A stretch of 64,000 nt of DNA from Leucobacter ruminantium (GCF_017565705.1 NZ_JAGDYL010000001.1:1-64000), one strand, 5' to 3'. Numbered from the stretch's first letter, positions 34,438 to 45,323 are shown. The notes: generated from the letters alone by a model not told the origin. Numbers and translations: made by a program.

Positions 34438-35280
34438 GTGTCGAGACCCCTGTTCCTGCTCATGCCCGAATGGCAGGGCTCGTCGTCGTCGCGGGCCATG
34501 CAGCTGGCCGACGGGGCCGAGGCGCTGCGCGAGGACCTGCCGTCCTCTTCGACCCGCGAGGTGGCCGTGCCGCTCGAGGCCGGCGACGCTATGGGCACCC
34601 CGGTAGCGAGGCTCAGCAGCCTCCTCCGCGCCCGGGAGGCCGCGCGCGAGGCGCTCGCCGATGCGGAGGCTCCCCCGATCGTGCTCGGGGGCGACTGCGC
34701 GTCGTCGCTCGCGGGCCTCGACGCCGCGATGAGGGGCGAGGGATCCCTCGCCGTCCTCTGGTTCGACGCCCACCCCGATCTGCAGCATCCCAGCACCTCG
34801 CCCTCGGGAGCCGCGTCGGGTATGACCCTGCGGCACGCACTCGGCGACGGCGCCGCCGACCTCGTCTCGCAGCCGGCGATCGATCCCTCGCGCCTCACGC
34901 TCATCGGCACCCGCGCCGCCGATCCCGAGGAATCGGAGGAGATCGAGCGCCTCGGCATCACGACGCTGCTGCCCGGCGACGAGAGCGCAGAGACGTTCGC
35001 GGCTCGCGTCGCGGAGCGCGTCTCCGGCGCCGACCGCGTCTACATTCACGTCGACCTCGACGTGCTCGACCCGGCCGAGTTCGCCGCGGTGCACGCCCCG
35101 GTGCCGTTCGGCCTCCCGGTCGCCCACCTCACCGCGGCGATCCGCGCGGCCGTCGCGGCCGTACCGCTGGGCGGGGCCGCGATCTGCGAGTTCGCACCCG
35201 CCGACGCCGGCGCGGCCGCCGAAGACCTGCCGACCGTGCTGCGCGTGCTCGGCGCGCTGACCTCGGGCTCCGCGGCGTGA
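34438..35280 (+). CDS. Arginase/ureohydrolase family protein
   Basis: 280 aa. Metal-binding motifs of the arginase fold: GGDCASSLAG (first ligand His replaced by Cys), LWFDAHPDLQHP and HVDLDVLDPAEF. The Cys variant occurs in an actinobacterial branch whose substrate I cannot name. Residues for guanidino binding downstream of the second motif differ from arginase and agmatinase. GTG start with GGAGGAGG at 34425-34432. The last codon overlaps the start of the next gene (GTGA), so the two are translationally coupled. Confidence 0.86.
   Translation: MSRPLFLLMPEWQGSSSSRAMQLADGAEALREDLPSSSTREVAVPLEAGDAMGTPVARLSSLLRAREAAREALADAEAPPIVLGGDCASSLAGLDAAMRGEGSLAVLWFDAHPDLQHPSTSPSGAASGMTLRHALGDGAADLVSQPAIDPSRLTLIGTRAADPEESEEIERLGITTLLPGDESAETFAARVAERVSGADRVYIHVDLDVLDPAEFAAVHAPVPFGLPVAHLTAAIRAAVAAVPLGGAAICEFAPADAGAAAEDLPTVLRVLGALTSGSAA
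34738..34749. repeat. Full 12-bp palindrome of the over-represented motif
   Basis: GAGGGATCCCTC inside the arginase-like gene, encoding Glu-Gly-Ser-Leu in frame. Confidence 0.85.
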
Positions 35281-35696
35281 GCGCGCCCCGGCCGGCTCCC
35301 GAGAGCGCAGAGACTCCCTCCGGGGCCGAGCGGTATCGCGACGCGCGGCCGTGGCCGCTCGCCCGGATCGGCTACCTCTACGCGACGTGCGTCGGCTTCG
35401 TGTGGGGCTCGATCTGGAGCACCGGGCGCGTGCGGCGCCACGACGGGCTGTGGGTGTTCCGGGGCATGCCGAAGTGGACCTTCGGGCGCGGGGGCAGCTG
35501 CGTCGGGGCCTGCTACCTCACCGACCGGAACGCCTCCCCCGCCGTCCTGCGCCACGAGCGCGTGCACCGCGAGCAGTGGCGGCACTACGGACTCGCGCTG
35601 CCGCTGCTGTACCTGCTGGCGGGGCGCGACCCGTTGCGCAACCGCTTCGAGATCGAGGCGGGCCTCGAGGACGGCGGCTACGTGCGCCGCGGCTGA
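35277..35696 (+). CDS. Small HExxH-motif protein coupled to the arginase-like gene
   Basis: 139 aa; GTG overlaps the previous stop as GTGA. The centre is RHERVHREQWRHYG, a perfect HExxH metalloprotease-like motif, followed 25 or so residues later by RNRFEIEAGLEDGGY, which supplies possible third-ligand glutamates. A weakly hydrophobic stretch (YLYATCVGFVWGSIW) near residues 33-48 and another after the motif (LALPLLYLLAG) suggest membrane association. Similar proteins are sometimes labelled Fe-S oxidoreductase without support; only two cysteines close together (GSCVGAC) are seen. Protease activity is inference. Confidence 0.7.
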   Translation: MSAPRPAPESAETPSGAERYRDARPWPLARIGYLYATCVGFVWGSIWSTGRVRRHDGLWVFRGMPKWTFGRGGSCVGACYLTDRNASPAVLRHERVHREQWRHYGLALPLLYLLAGRDPLRNRFEIEAGLEDGGYVRRG

Positions 35697-35733
35697 CCGC
35701 GCGGCAGGATCCCTCGCCTCCCCGACCCCACCC

Positions 35734-35826
35734 GCGAGATGCGGGTGTTCGCACCAGATGACCCGGATATCCCGGGAAATAGGCCGCATCTCGTGACACG
35801 TCCGCCATCTGGCGACATGCCCATCC
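35734..35826 (+). repeat. Palindromic element flanking the AbiEi/DUF559-like gene, 5' copy
   Basis: CGAGATGCGG (35735-35744) and CCGCATCTCG (35784-35793) are perfect 10-bp arms. CCAGATG and CATCTGG form a second interleaved pair. The first 22 nt differ at only about four positions from the element at 37103 on the other side of the gene. Same orientation in both copies. Confidence 0.75.
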
Positions 35827-35916
35827 CGCGCACGCGGTTCTCCCTCCACAGCTAGAAAGTGCCCTGACCTTTCCACAGATCGCCCGGATCGCCCCCACCG
35901 GGCGCGTTCAGGGGCC

Positions 35917-36996
35917 ATGATCGCCGGTATGGAGCTGAGAGAGAAGATCGACCGGGCGGTTGCCGCAGTCTTATCCCGCGGCGCCCTGATGCGCTCGGGC
36001 CTGAGCTGGCGAGGGATCGCCGACCGGGTGTCGTCAGGCGAACTCATTCGGCTGCGCAACGGCTGGTACGTTCGCGGCGAAACGTGGGAGGCCGAACGGC
36101 CGGATGTGCGGCACCTCATGGTGATGCACGCGGCACGGTCCGACCGGCACGGCAACGGCGTGTTCTCGCACCGCAGCGCCGCGACGCTGCACGGGCTTCC
36201 GGTCTGGTCCGATTGGATGAGGGGCGAGCGCGATCGAGCGGTGCGCGACTGCCTGACCGCGCACCTGCTCGCGCCCATCGCCGCCTCGGGAAGCGGCGGC
36301 GCGCGGTCGAAGCTGTACCGCCGCCCGGACGGGAGCGCCGACACCGTCCGCATCGCGGGTTTCACCTGCACCTCGGCGGATCGCACGCTCGCGGACCTCG
36401 CCGCGAGCGAGCCGTTCGCCGTCGCGCTCTCCTGCGCCGACCGGCTGCTGCGCGACGAGGTCGCCGTGGGTCGGCTCATCGACCCCCGGGGCGTGGAGGC
36501 GTGGCGCGCACGCCTCCTGGCGCTGGCGCGCTCACGAGCGGGAGCGCGGGGAGTCCGTGCGCTGCGCGCACTCGCGGCTCTCGCCGACCCGCGGGCCGAG
36601 TCGCCGCTCGAAAGCGTCAGCCGCCTGCGATCGTGGCAGATCGGCCTCGAGCCCGAACTGCAGGTGCCCGTGAGGTCGGAGCGGGGCGGCACGCTGTATC
36701 TGGACTTCCTGTTCCGCAGCGTCGGGTTCTTCGGCGAGTGCGATGGCAAGGGGAAGTACTTCGACGACGAACTGCGCGGGCAGCGCACCCCCGACGAGGT
36801 CTTCGAGCACGAACGACGGCGGCACAACTGGGTGAGCGGCGTCACCCGCATGAACGGAGTGCGCTGGGGCGTTCGAGAGGTCGTGACGGTGGAGCGATTC
36901 GCGACGCACCTGCGCGAGTTCGGGGTGCCGTTCCCGGGGCGAGCCGTCGAGTGCTTCGGGCCCGAGATCGCGAGGTTCCTGCGCGAGGCGCGGTGA
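35917..36996 (+). CDS. AbiEi-like / DUF559-type protein, possible defence or mobile-linked nuclease
   Basis: 359 aa. The N-terminal part (about 1-60) resembles an AbiEi-type winged-helix antitoxin domain (LMRSGLSWRGIADRVSSGELIRLRNGWYVRG) and SHRSAATLHGLPVW. The C-terminal part (about 215-330) has a VSR/DUF559-like PD-(D/E)XK pattern: SPLESVSRLR, LYLDFLFRSVGFFGECDGKGKYFDD, ERRRHNWVSG. Function is not established; proteins of this build are numerous and variable in Actinobacteria. ATG at 35917 or 35929. The gene stands alone between two copies of a palindromic element, unlike its core-gene neighbours. Confidence 0.75.
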   Translation: MIAGMELREKIDRAVAAVLSRGALMRSGLSWRGIADRVSSGELIRLRNGWYVRGETWEAERPDVRHLMVMHAARSDRHGNGVFSHRSAATLHGLPVWSDWMRGERDRAVRDCLTAHLLAPIAASGSGGARSKLYRRPDGSADTVRIAGFTCTSADRTLADLAASEPFAVALSCADRLLRDEVAVGRLIDPRGVEAWRARLLALARSRAGARGVRALRALAALADPRAESPLESVSRLRSWQIGLEPELQVPVRSERGGTLYLDFLFRSVGFFGECDGKGKYFDDELRGQRTPDEVFEHERRRHNWVSGVTRMNGVRWGVREVVTVERFATHLREFGVPFPGRAVECFGPEIARFLREAR

Positions 36997-37101
36997 GATA
37001 TCGGGGCTGAGGGTCGTCCAGCATCACACGGCGCCCGCACGAGGCCCGCGCGGGGCCCGCGCGCCGGTCGACGCACGCGCCGCGAGCGCCGAAGCTGCGC
37101 C

Positions 37102-37182
37102 GCGAGACGCGGATGTTTGCACGAAAAGGCGCCGAAATCAACGTGCATATGCGTGCGTCTCGTGAAAATGGGCGCATCTCGG
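37102..37182 (+). repeat. Palindromic element flanking the AbiEi/DUF559-like gene, 3' copy
   Basis: CGAGACGC (37103-37110) pairs with GCGTCTCG (37155-37162), and a further CGCATCTCG follows at 37173-37181. It aligns with the 5' copy at both its head (CGAGAYGCGGRTGTTYGCAC) and its TCTCGTGA segment. The remaining 36997-37278 shows nothing else that I can support. Confidence 0.72.
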
Positions 37183-37278
37183 GTCAGGACGATCGGGGCG
37201 GGACGGAGGGATCGGACCGGCACGGATCGACCCGTGCGGCCCGGCCCGGCCCGGCACAGGCAGGATACTGTGAGACGC

Positions 37279-38238
37279 ATGAGCGAGCAGCGCGACGACG
37301 ACAGCAGTGACGAGTTCCGGTTCCTGGTGGGAGACGCCGCGCGCGTCGGAGCGGACGGGCCGCTGCCGGCCGTGCGGCGCGTGCGGGTCGAGGTCTCTGA
37401 TGGGCGAGGGATCAGCGGGCTCGTGTTCACGCCGAACGCGCAGGCATCCGACGCGAGCGCTCCGCCCGCGGTCGCGGCGCTGCACGGGGCCGGGCTCAAC
37501 GCGCACAGCTTCGACCCGATGCTGCTCGCGCTCGGCGCGCCCGCCGTGGCGCTCGACCTGCCGGGCCACGGACGCAGCGACTGGCGAGCCGACGCCGACT
37601 ACCGCCCGGGCACGATGGCCTCGGACGTCGCCGCGGCGATCGAACGGCTCGCACCGCAGCCCGTCGCGCTCGTCGGCCACTCGCTCGGCGGACTCACCGC
37701 CGCGATCATCGCCTCGGAGCGCCCCGACCTCGTCGAGCGACTCATCGTCGTCGACATCACGCCCGGCGTCTCTCCCGCGGGAGACGCGGGGGCCGTCGCC
37801 GAGTTCATCCTGGGCAAGCGCGACTACGGATCGATCGAGGAGATCGTCGACCGCGCCGTCGAGTTCGGCATCGGCAGCGACCGCACCGCGCTCACCCGAG
37901 GCGTCACCCTCAACACCCGGCTGCGCGCCGACGGCCGCATCGAGTGGACGCACCACCTCGCCCACCTCGACCGGCTGCCCGCGGCACCGGGAGACCCGCT
38001 CCCCTACGCCCCGATCTGGGCGGCGCTCGAAACGGCGCAGGAGCACGGCATCCCCGTCTCGCTCGTCCGCGCGACGCGCGGCATGTTGACCGAGGCGCAC
38101 GTCGCCGAGTGGCGCCAACGGCTGCCGCACAGCGAGATCGTCGAGGTGGCCGGGCCGCACAACCTCCACGAGGCCGCACCCGTCGAGCTGGCCGGCGCTG
38201 TACGCGGGCTCTGCGGAGGTGGAGGGAACGCCGGTTGA
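37279..38238 (+). CDS. Alpha/beta hydrolase
   Basis: 319 aa. Oxyanion segment LHGAGLNAHSFDPML, DLPGHGRSDWRADA, nucleophile elbow GHSLGGLTAA, and the catalytic His in VEVAGPHNLHEAAP. A helical cap region lies at about 180-240. Substrate unknown. ATG follows GATACT (37264-37269) by 9 nt. Confidence 0.9.
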   Translation: MSEQRDDDSSDEFRFLVGDAARVGADGPLPAVRRVRVEVSDGRGISGLVFTPNAQASDASAPPAVAALHGAGLNAHSFDPMLLALGAPAVALDLPGHGRSDWRADADYRPGTMASDVAAAIERLAPQPVALVGHSLGGLTAAIIASERPDLVERLIVVDITPGVSPAGDAGAVAEFILGKRDYGSIEEIVDRAVEFGIGSDRTALTRGVTLNTRLRADGRIEWTHHLAHLDRLPAAPGDPLPYAPIWAALETAQEHGIPVSLVRATRGMLTEAHVAEWRQRLPHSEIVEVAGPHNLHEAAPVELAGAVRGLCGGGGNAG

Positions 38239-38268
38239 GCGGAACGGGGGCGAACATTCCACCGGCTT

Positions 38269-38346
38269 GGCGAGGAGCTCAGCGACGAGTCGAAACCGGA
38301 GTATCGTCTCGGTCGCCGGGCTTCGACTCGCTTCGCTCGCTCAACC
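38269..38346 (+). repeat. Interspersed palindromic repeat, copy B
   Basis: GGCGAGGAGCT, CGAGTCGAAACC, a variable loop, then CTTCGACTCGCTTCGCTCGCTC. It is the same element as copy A at 25501-25572 in the opposite orientation. It sits between the convergent alpha/beta hydrolase and rsrA genes, followed by a short direct repeat (GCTCAACCGGCGGTGG and GCTCAACCAGCGGTAG). Confidence 0.8.
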
Positions 38347-38392
38347 GGCGGTGGAGACTCGCCCGCTCAACCAGCGGTAGGAGCGCGCCGGG

Positions 38393-38662
38393 TCAGGCCG
38401 CGGGCGAATCCGCAGGCGAATCCACGCTCAGCGCCCGCAGGATCGCGTCCCGCAGCTCCTCGGGCGGGCAGTTGCTGTCGCGCTCGTCCTCGCACGCCCG
38501 GCGCACCACCTCGGTGAGGCTGATGCAGACCGACTGCTCGTCGCGGCAGTGCGGGCAGCTGTCGAGATGCTCGCGGATCGGTGCCGATTCTTCAGCGCAG
38601 AGCTCGCCGCGCAACAGCTCGTACAGATTGGCCTTCGCCTTCTCGCAACCGCAATCGCTCAT
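38393..38662 (-). CDS. rsrA: Zinc-binding anti-sigma factor RsrA
   Basis: 89 aa ZAS-family anti-sigma factor. H32-x3-C36-x2-C39 (HLDSCPHC) plus N-terminal cysteines C4/C6 provide the zinc/thiol switch. Oxidation to a disulfide releases the sigma factor in known RsrA proteins. The ATG overlaps the sigR stop (ATGA), coupling synthesis to that of its partner. Confidence 0.93.
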   Translation of the reverse strand: MSDCGCEKAKANLYELLRGELCAEESAPIREHLDSCPHCRDEQSVCISLTEVVRRACEDERDSNCPPEELRDAILRALSVDSPADSPAA

Positions 38663-39315
38663 CGCGCGTCCTCCTCGCTCTTCCCTCGGGTCGATGCCGC
38701 CGCCTTCGCCGACTTCTTCCCCATGCTCTGTCCAACGCCCTGCTCGCCCGCATATTCCCCGAGAGCCTTGCGCAGTCGCGCGCGTCCCCGGTGCAGACGG
38801 CTCATGACCGTGCCGATGGGCACCTCGGCGATGTCGGCGATCTCCTGGTAGCTGAAGCCCTCGACGTCGGCGAGGTACACCGCCATCCTGAAGTCCTCGG
38901 GCAGCGCATTGAGCGCGTCGGTCACCACCGAGTCGGGCGTGCGGTCGATCGCCTCCGCCTCGGCCGACCGCGAGGACATCGCCGTCGTCGACTCGGCGCC
39001 GCCCAGCTGCCAGTCCTCGAGATCCTCGACCACGCCCAGGTAGGGCTCGCGCTGCTTCTTGCGGTAGGTGTTGATGTAGCTGTTGGTCATGATGCGGTAG
39101 AGCCAGGCCTTGAGGTTCGTGCCCGCCTGGTACGAGGCGAACGCCGAGTAGGCCTTGAGGAAGGTCTCCTGCACCAGGTCCTGCGCATCCTGGGGGTTGC
39201 GCGTCATCTTCATCGCGGCGCCGTAGAGCTGATCGAGCAGCGGCAGCGCCTCCTCCCGGAACCGGGCCTCGAGCCGCTCCGGCGTCTCGTTCTCCTGCAC
39301 AGCGCGCTCACTCAC
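38659..39315 (-). CDS. sigR: ECF sigma factor SigR/SigH (thiol-oxidative stress)
   Basis: 218 aa. Region 2 ([57 protein letters not shown]) and region 4 ([49 protein letters not shown]) match the SigR group. The following anti-sigma gene confirms identity. A Lys/Ala/Ser-rich tail is extra. GTG start lies 7 nt after TAGGAT on the minus strand. The GGAAT...GTT autoregulatory promoter expected for SigR is not obvious in the short gap to aroA. Confidence 0.93.
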   Translation of the reverse strand: MSERAVQENETPERLEARFREEALPLLDQLYGAAMKMTRNPQDAQDLVQETFLKAYSAFASYQAGTNLKAWLYRIMTNSYINTYRKKQREPYLGVVEDLEDWQLGGAESTTAMSSRSAEAEAIDRTPDSVVTDALNALPEDFRMAVYLADVEGFSYQEIADIAEVPIGTVMSRLHRGRARLRKALGEYAGEQGVGQSMGKKSAKAAASTRGKSEEDAR

Positions 39316-39359
39316 GTCTCCGATCCTATCCGGCAGGCCGACGGGTAGACTGGACACCG

Positions 39360-40880
39360 ATGCTCGAAGCGAAGATGAACCACGGCAAAGACGGCGACGA
39401 GATCCGGACGGGCGAGGGATCCGGCGGATCCGCGCACTGGTCGGCCCCGATGGCCGCAGGGTCGGTCGATGCGCGCGTGCCGCTCCCCGGCTCCAAGTCG
39501 CAGACGGGGCGCGAACTCGTGCTCGCAGCGCTCGCGGACGGGCCGGGCCTGCTCCGCTCGCCCCTGCACTCCCGCGACTCCGCGCTCATGGTCGACGCGC
39601 TGCGCGCCATCGGCACGACGATCGAGGAGGTCCCGAACGATGGCCTCTACGGCCCCGACCTGCGCGTCACCCCGGCGGAGGAGCTGATCGGATCGACGAG
39701 CATCGAATGCGGGCTCGCGGGAACGGTCATGCGTTTCGTACCCCCGGTCGCGGCGCTCGCGCTCGGTCCCGTCGCGTTCGACGGCGATCCCTACGCTCGC
39801 AAGCGGCCCATGCGGCCGCTGCTCGAGGCGCTGCGCGCGCTCGGCGCCGACATCGCCGACGAGAACCGCGGCGCGCTCCCCTTCACTGTGCACGGCACCG
39901 GTTCGCTGCGCGGCGGCCGCGTCGAGATCGACGCATCGCTCTCGAGTCAGTTCGTCTCGGCGCTGTTGCTCTCGGGCTCCCGCTTCGACGAGGGCGTGCA
40001 CGTGGTGCACATGGGAGCGCGCGTGCCGAGCCTCCCCCACATCGAGATGACGATCGACGCGCTCCGCTCGCGCGGTGTCGAGGTCGAGCGGCCCGCCGAG
40101 GGCGAGTGGGCGGTCGGCCCCGGGTCCATCGCGGCGCGCGACCTCGCGATCGAGCCCGACCTGTCGAACGCCGCTCCGTTCCTCGCCGCCGCGGTCGCGG
40201 TGGGAGGCAGCGTGACCGTTCCGGGCTGGCCGGGCGAGACCACCCAGGTCGGCGACCGGCTGCGCGAGCTGCTGCCCGAGTTCGGCGCGCGCGTCGAACT
40301 GACGACCGACGGATCCCTCACCGTGTCGGGCGATGGCCGAGTGCGCGGCGTCGAGCTGTACGTCCCCGAGGCGGGCGAGCTCGCCCCGACCCTCGTCGGC
40401 CTCGCCGTGCTCGCCGGAATGCAGGGCGAGTCGAGCCGCATCACGGGTATCGGGCACATCCGCCATCACGAGACCGACCGCATCGCCGCGCTCGTCGCCG
40501 AGATCAGGCGTCTGGGCGGCGAGGCCGAAGAGCTCGAGGACGGCATCGCGATCCACCCGGCCGAACTGCACGGCGGGCTCTGGGGCGCCTACGCCGATCA
40601 CCGCATGGCGACGACAGGTGCGCTCATCGGTCTCCGGGTGCCCGGCGTCGAGGTCGACGACATCGGCTGCACGTCGAAGACGCTGCCGCAGTTCACCGAG
40701 CTGTGGGGCGGGATGCTCGACGGGGAAACGCAGGAGCGCCGAGGCGGCTCGGGCGACGCCGGAACCGGAGAGGAGGGCGATCTGATCGCCGGCCTCGTGA
40801 ATCACATCGGCATCCCCATCGCGAAGGGCGTGGGTCGCACGGTCGGGCGCATCGCCCGCGGCATCTCGGAGTGGGACTGA
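39360..40880 (+). CDS. aroA: 3-phosphoshikimate 1-carboxyvinyltransferase with C-terminal extension
   Basis: EPSP synthase of the shikimate pathway. [22 protein letters not shown] carries the active-site Lys46; [60 protein letters not shown] and [16 protein letters not shown] follow. 506 aa versus about 430-450. The excess is a charged N-terminus and a tail of roughly 60 residues ending in an amphipathic segment ([26 protein letters not shown]). ATG is 8 nt after TAGACT. Divergent from sigR; rsgA follows after 3 nt. Confidence 0.94.
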   Translation: MLEAKMNHGKDGDEIRTGEGSGGSAHWSAPMAAGSVDARVPLPGSKSQTGRELVLAALADGPGLLRSPLHSRDSALMVDALRAIGTTIEEVPNDGLYGPDLRVTPAEELIGSTSIECGLAGTVMRFVPPVAALALGPVAFDGDPYARKRPMRPLLEALRALGADIADENRGALPFTVHGTGSLRGGRVEIDASLSSQFVSALLLSGSRFDEGVHVVHMGARVPSLPHIEMTIDALRSRGVEVERPAEGEWAVGPGSIAARDLAIEPDLSNAAPFLAAAVAVGGSVTVPGWPGETTQVGDRLRELLPEFGARVELTTDGSLTVSGDGRVRGVELYVPEAGELAPTLVGLAVLAGMQGESSRITGIGHIRHHETDRIAALVAEIRRLGGEAEELEDGIAIHPAELHGGLWGAYADHRMATTGALIGLRVPGVEVDDIGCTSKTLPQFTELWGGMLDGETQERRGGSGDAGTGEEGDLIAGLVNHIGIPIAKGVGRTVGRIARGISEWD

Positions 40881-40883
40881 CGC

Positions 40884-41957
40884 GTGAGCTGGCTGCTGCC
40901 CGACGACGATGACGACGTGCCCTACGGCGAGTACGCCGACCACGCCGTGCGGCAGCGCCCCAACCCGAAAGCCAACAGACCCCGCACGAAGCGCAGACCC
41001 GAGCACGCCGACGCCCTGATCGGCATGGTGACCGCCGTCGATCGGGGTCGTTACACCGTGCTCATCGCCGCGGGAGCCGATCCCTCCGACCCGGCCGAAC
41101 GCTCGGTGCTCGCCGCCAGGGCCCGCGAGCTGCGCCGCACCCCCATCGTCATCGGCGACCGGGTGCAGCTCGTCGGCGACACGAGCGGGGCCGAGGGATC
41201 CCTCGCCCGCATCGTCGCCCTCGAGGAGCGGCGCACCGTGCTGCGGCGCAGCGCCGACGACAGCGATCGGCTGGAGCGCGTGATGGTCGCGAACGCCGAC
41301 CAGATGCTCATCGTGGTCGCGGCGGCGAACCCCGAGCCGCGCGTCAGACTCGTCGACCGCTACCTGGTCGCGGCCTACGACGCAGGGATCGCTCCGCTCA
41401 TCTGCATCACCAAGGTCGACCTCGCGGATCCCGAACCGTTCCTCGGGCACTTCGCGGCGCTCGAGGTGCCGGTCTTCAGGTCGGCCCCCGGATCGTGGCC
41501 GCTCGACGAGATCCGGGCGGCGCTCGCGGGGTGCACGACCGTGTTCGTCGGCCACTCGGGCGTCGGCAAGTCGACGCTCATCAACGCTCTGGTGCCCGAC
41601 GCCGACCGGGCCACGGGCCACGTCAACGAGGTCACGGGGCGGGGTCGTCACACCTCCTCGTCGTCGGTCGCGTTCCGCGCCGACACCCCGGGAGGCATCG
41701 GACCCGACGGCGCCCCGGCCGATACGGGCTGGGTCATCGACACTCCGGGCGTGCGCTCCTTCGGGCTCGGACACGTGACGGGCGAGAGCATCCTGCGCGG
41801 CTTCACCGATCTCGCGGAGATCATCGACGGCTGCCCCAGGGGCTGCTCGCACTCCGACGACGCCCCCGACTGCGAGCTCGACGCGGCGATCGCCGACGGG
41901 CGCCTCGACGCCGCGGGCGCGGCGAGGGTCGAGTCGCTGCGCCGCCTCCTCAAATAG
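40884..41957 (+). CDS. rsgA: Ribosome biogenesis GTPase RsgA
   Basis: 357 aa circularly permuted GTPase of 30S assembly. An N-terminal OB-like domain (VIGDRVQLVG) is followed by G4 ITKVDL, G1 GHSGVGKST, G2 region GRGRHTSSSS and G3 DTPG. A C-terminal zinc motif CPRGCSHSDDAPDC follows. Acidic start (LLPDDDDDVPYGEYADH). GTG 3 nt after the aroA stop implies an operon; aroA-rsgA is a recurrent actinobacterial pair. Confidence 0.95.
   Translation: MSWLLPDDDDDVPYGEYADHAVRQRPNPKANRPRTKRRPEHADALIGMVTAVDRGRYTVLIAAGADPSDPAERSVLAARARELRRTPIVIGDRVQLVGDTSGAEGSLARIVALEERRTVLRRSADDSDRLERVMVANADQMLIVVAAANPEPRVRLVDRYLVAAYDAGIAPLICITKVDLADPEPFLGHFAALEVPVFRSAPGSWPLDEIRAALAGCTTVFVGHSGVGKSTLINALVPDADRATGHVNEVTGRGRHTSSSSVAFRADTPGGIGPDGAPADTGWVIDTPGVRSFGLGHVTGESILRGFTDLAEIIDGCPRGCSHSDDAPDCELDAAIADGRLDAAGAARVESLRRLLK
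41193..41204. repeat. Full 12-bp palindrome of the over-represented motif
   Basis: GAGGGATCCCTC within rsgA, again encoding Glu-Gly-Ser-Leu in frame although the gene is unrelated to the arginase-like gene carrying the same codons. Confidence 0.85.
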
Positions 41958-41983
41958 CGCCGCGTCGAATACCGGAAACGTCG

Positions 41984-42015
41984 AAGGGACCCGGAACCGA
42001 GGTTCCGGGTCCCTT
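41984..42015. terminator. Strong bidirectional terminator between rsgA and icd
   Basis: Arms AAGGGACCCGGAACC (41984-41998) and GGTTCCGGGTCCCTT (42001-42015) are perfect complements, ending TT on one strand and AA on the other. Convergent genes on both sides. Confidence 0.88.
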
Positions 42016-42031
42016 CTCGCGAGGGAACCGC

Positions 42032-44248
<2,217 letters not shown>

Positions 44249-44411
44249 GTCTCGTATTTCTCCCGTTCGAAAATCTCGGCGTAATTCACTCGCCAGTTTA
44301 GCCCACGATCGGCAAGTATCTTGATATCGAGAGATTTCGGACGCGTCGAGGATCCGCGAGGGATCCATGTCCGCAGTCGGCGCCCGGCACGATGCCGCTA
44401 CGCTGGAGTCC

Positions 44412-44885
44412 ATGAGCGAACGCGTGATCCTCGAGCCAGGCCACCCCGCACCCGAGTTCTCCCTGCAGGATCAGGACGGCGAGACCCGTTCCCTCGCCGA
44501 CTTCCGCGGCGAGAAGGTCGTGCTGTTCTTCATCCCCGAGGCGATGACGCCCGCCTGCACGAAGGAGTCCTGCGAGTTCCAGGATTCGTCTGAGGCGCTC
44601 GCGACGGCGGGATACCGCGTGCTGGGCATCTCCCGCGACTCCGTCGAGCGCCTGCGCCGCTTCGCGGATCGCGACGGCCTCGAGTACCCGTTCCTCAGCG
44701 ACCCCGAGGCCGAGGTGCACCGGGCCTACGGCGCCTACGGCACGAAGAACAGCTATGGCCGCATCATCGAGGGCGTCATCCGCTCGACCTTCGTGATCGA
44801 CGAGGGGGGCCTGATCGCCCACGCCCTCTACAACGTCAAGGCCACAGGGCACGTGGCCCGCGTGCGCAAGCTGCTCGGAGTGTAG
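44412..44885 (+). CDS. bcp: Thioredoxin-dependent peroxiredoxin (Bcp/PrxQ)
   Basis: 157 aa PrxQ-type peroxiredoxin. [11 protein letters not shown] gives the peroxidatic Cys49 and resolving Cys54 in the usual CX4C arrangement. It reduces hydroperoxides using thioredoxin. TACGCT (44399-44404) lies 7 nt before the ATG. It sits close to SigR/RsrA, in keeping with an oxidative-stress role, though a SigR promoter is not visible. Confidence 0.93.
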   Translation: MSERVILEPGHPAPEFSLQDQDGETRSLADFRGEKVVLFFIPEAMTPACTKESCEFQDSSEALATAGYRVLGISRDSVERLRRFADRDGLEYPFLSDPEAEVHRAYGAYGTKNSYGRIIEGVIRSTFVIDEGGLIAHALYNVKATGHVARVRKLLGV

Positions 44886-44894
44886 CCGCCGGGG

Positions 44895-45323
44895 CTACTC
44901 CGCAGCCGATCCCTCCCCCGGGATCTCCTGCAACGTCGGCCGCGCGAGGATCGCGGCGAAGAAGCCCGCGAGCGCCGCCGCGACGAGCGCGAAGCCGAAC
45001 TGCCACGGCCCGATCCCGAGTTGCAGGCACCCGGTCCCGGCTGCGAAGAGCAGCACGTGGATCGTGAGCGCCGAACCCCGCACCCAGCTCGCACGCGTGC
45101 GCAGCGCTCCGACGAGCGTGATCACGAGCCACAGCAGAGACAGCGCCGCCATCGCGATGAGGCTCACGTTCTGCACGAGGATGACGCTCGCGCCCGAGCC
45201 GAAGGTCGCGAGCACCGCGATCAGCAGCACCCAGGCGAGCAGCAGCGCTTCGAGCACGAGCAGCACGTCGAGCACCAGCCAGGCCACGGCCGATCGTGCG
45301 TTTCCCGAGGGTGACGGGGTCAT
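44895..45323 (-). CDS. Four-helix integral membrane protein, unknown function
   Basis: 142 aa with four hydrophobic segments (LDVLLVLEALLLAWVLLIAVLA, VSLIAMAALSLLWLVITLVGAL, ALTIHVLLFAAGTGCLQLGI, FGFALVAAALAGFFAAILA). Acidic C-terminus. No family recognised. Convergent with bcp with a 9-nt gap. Confidence 0.75.
   Translation of the reverse strand: MTPSPSGNARSAVAWLVLDVLLVLEALLLAWVLLIAVLATFGSGASVILVQNVSLIAMAALSLLWLVITLVGALRTRASWVRGSALTIHVLLFAAGTGCLQLGIGPWQFGFALVAAALAGFFAAILARPTLQEIPGEGSAAE

Noticed and set aside
39316-39359. SigR autoregulatory promoter in the sigR-aroA gap
   Set aside because: GGAAT and GTT with proper spacing are not present on the relevant strand.
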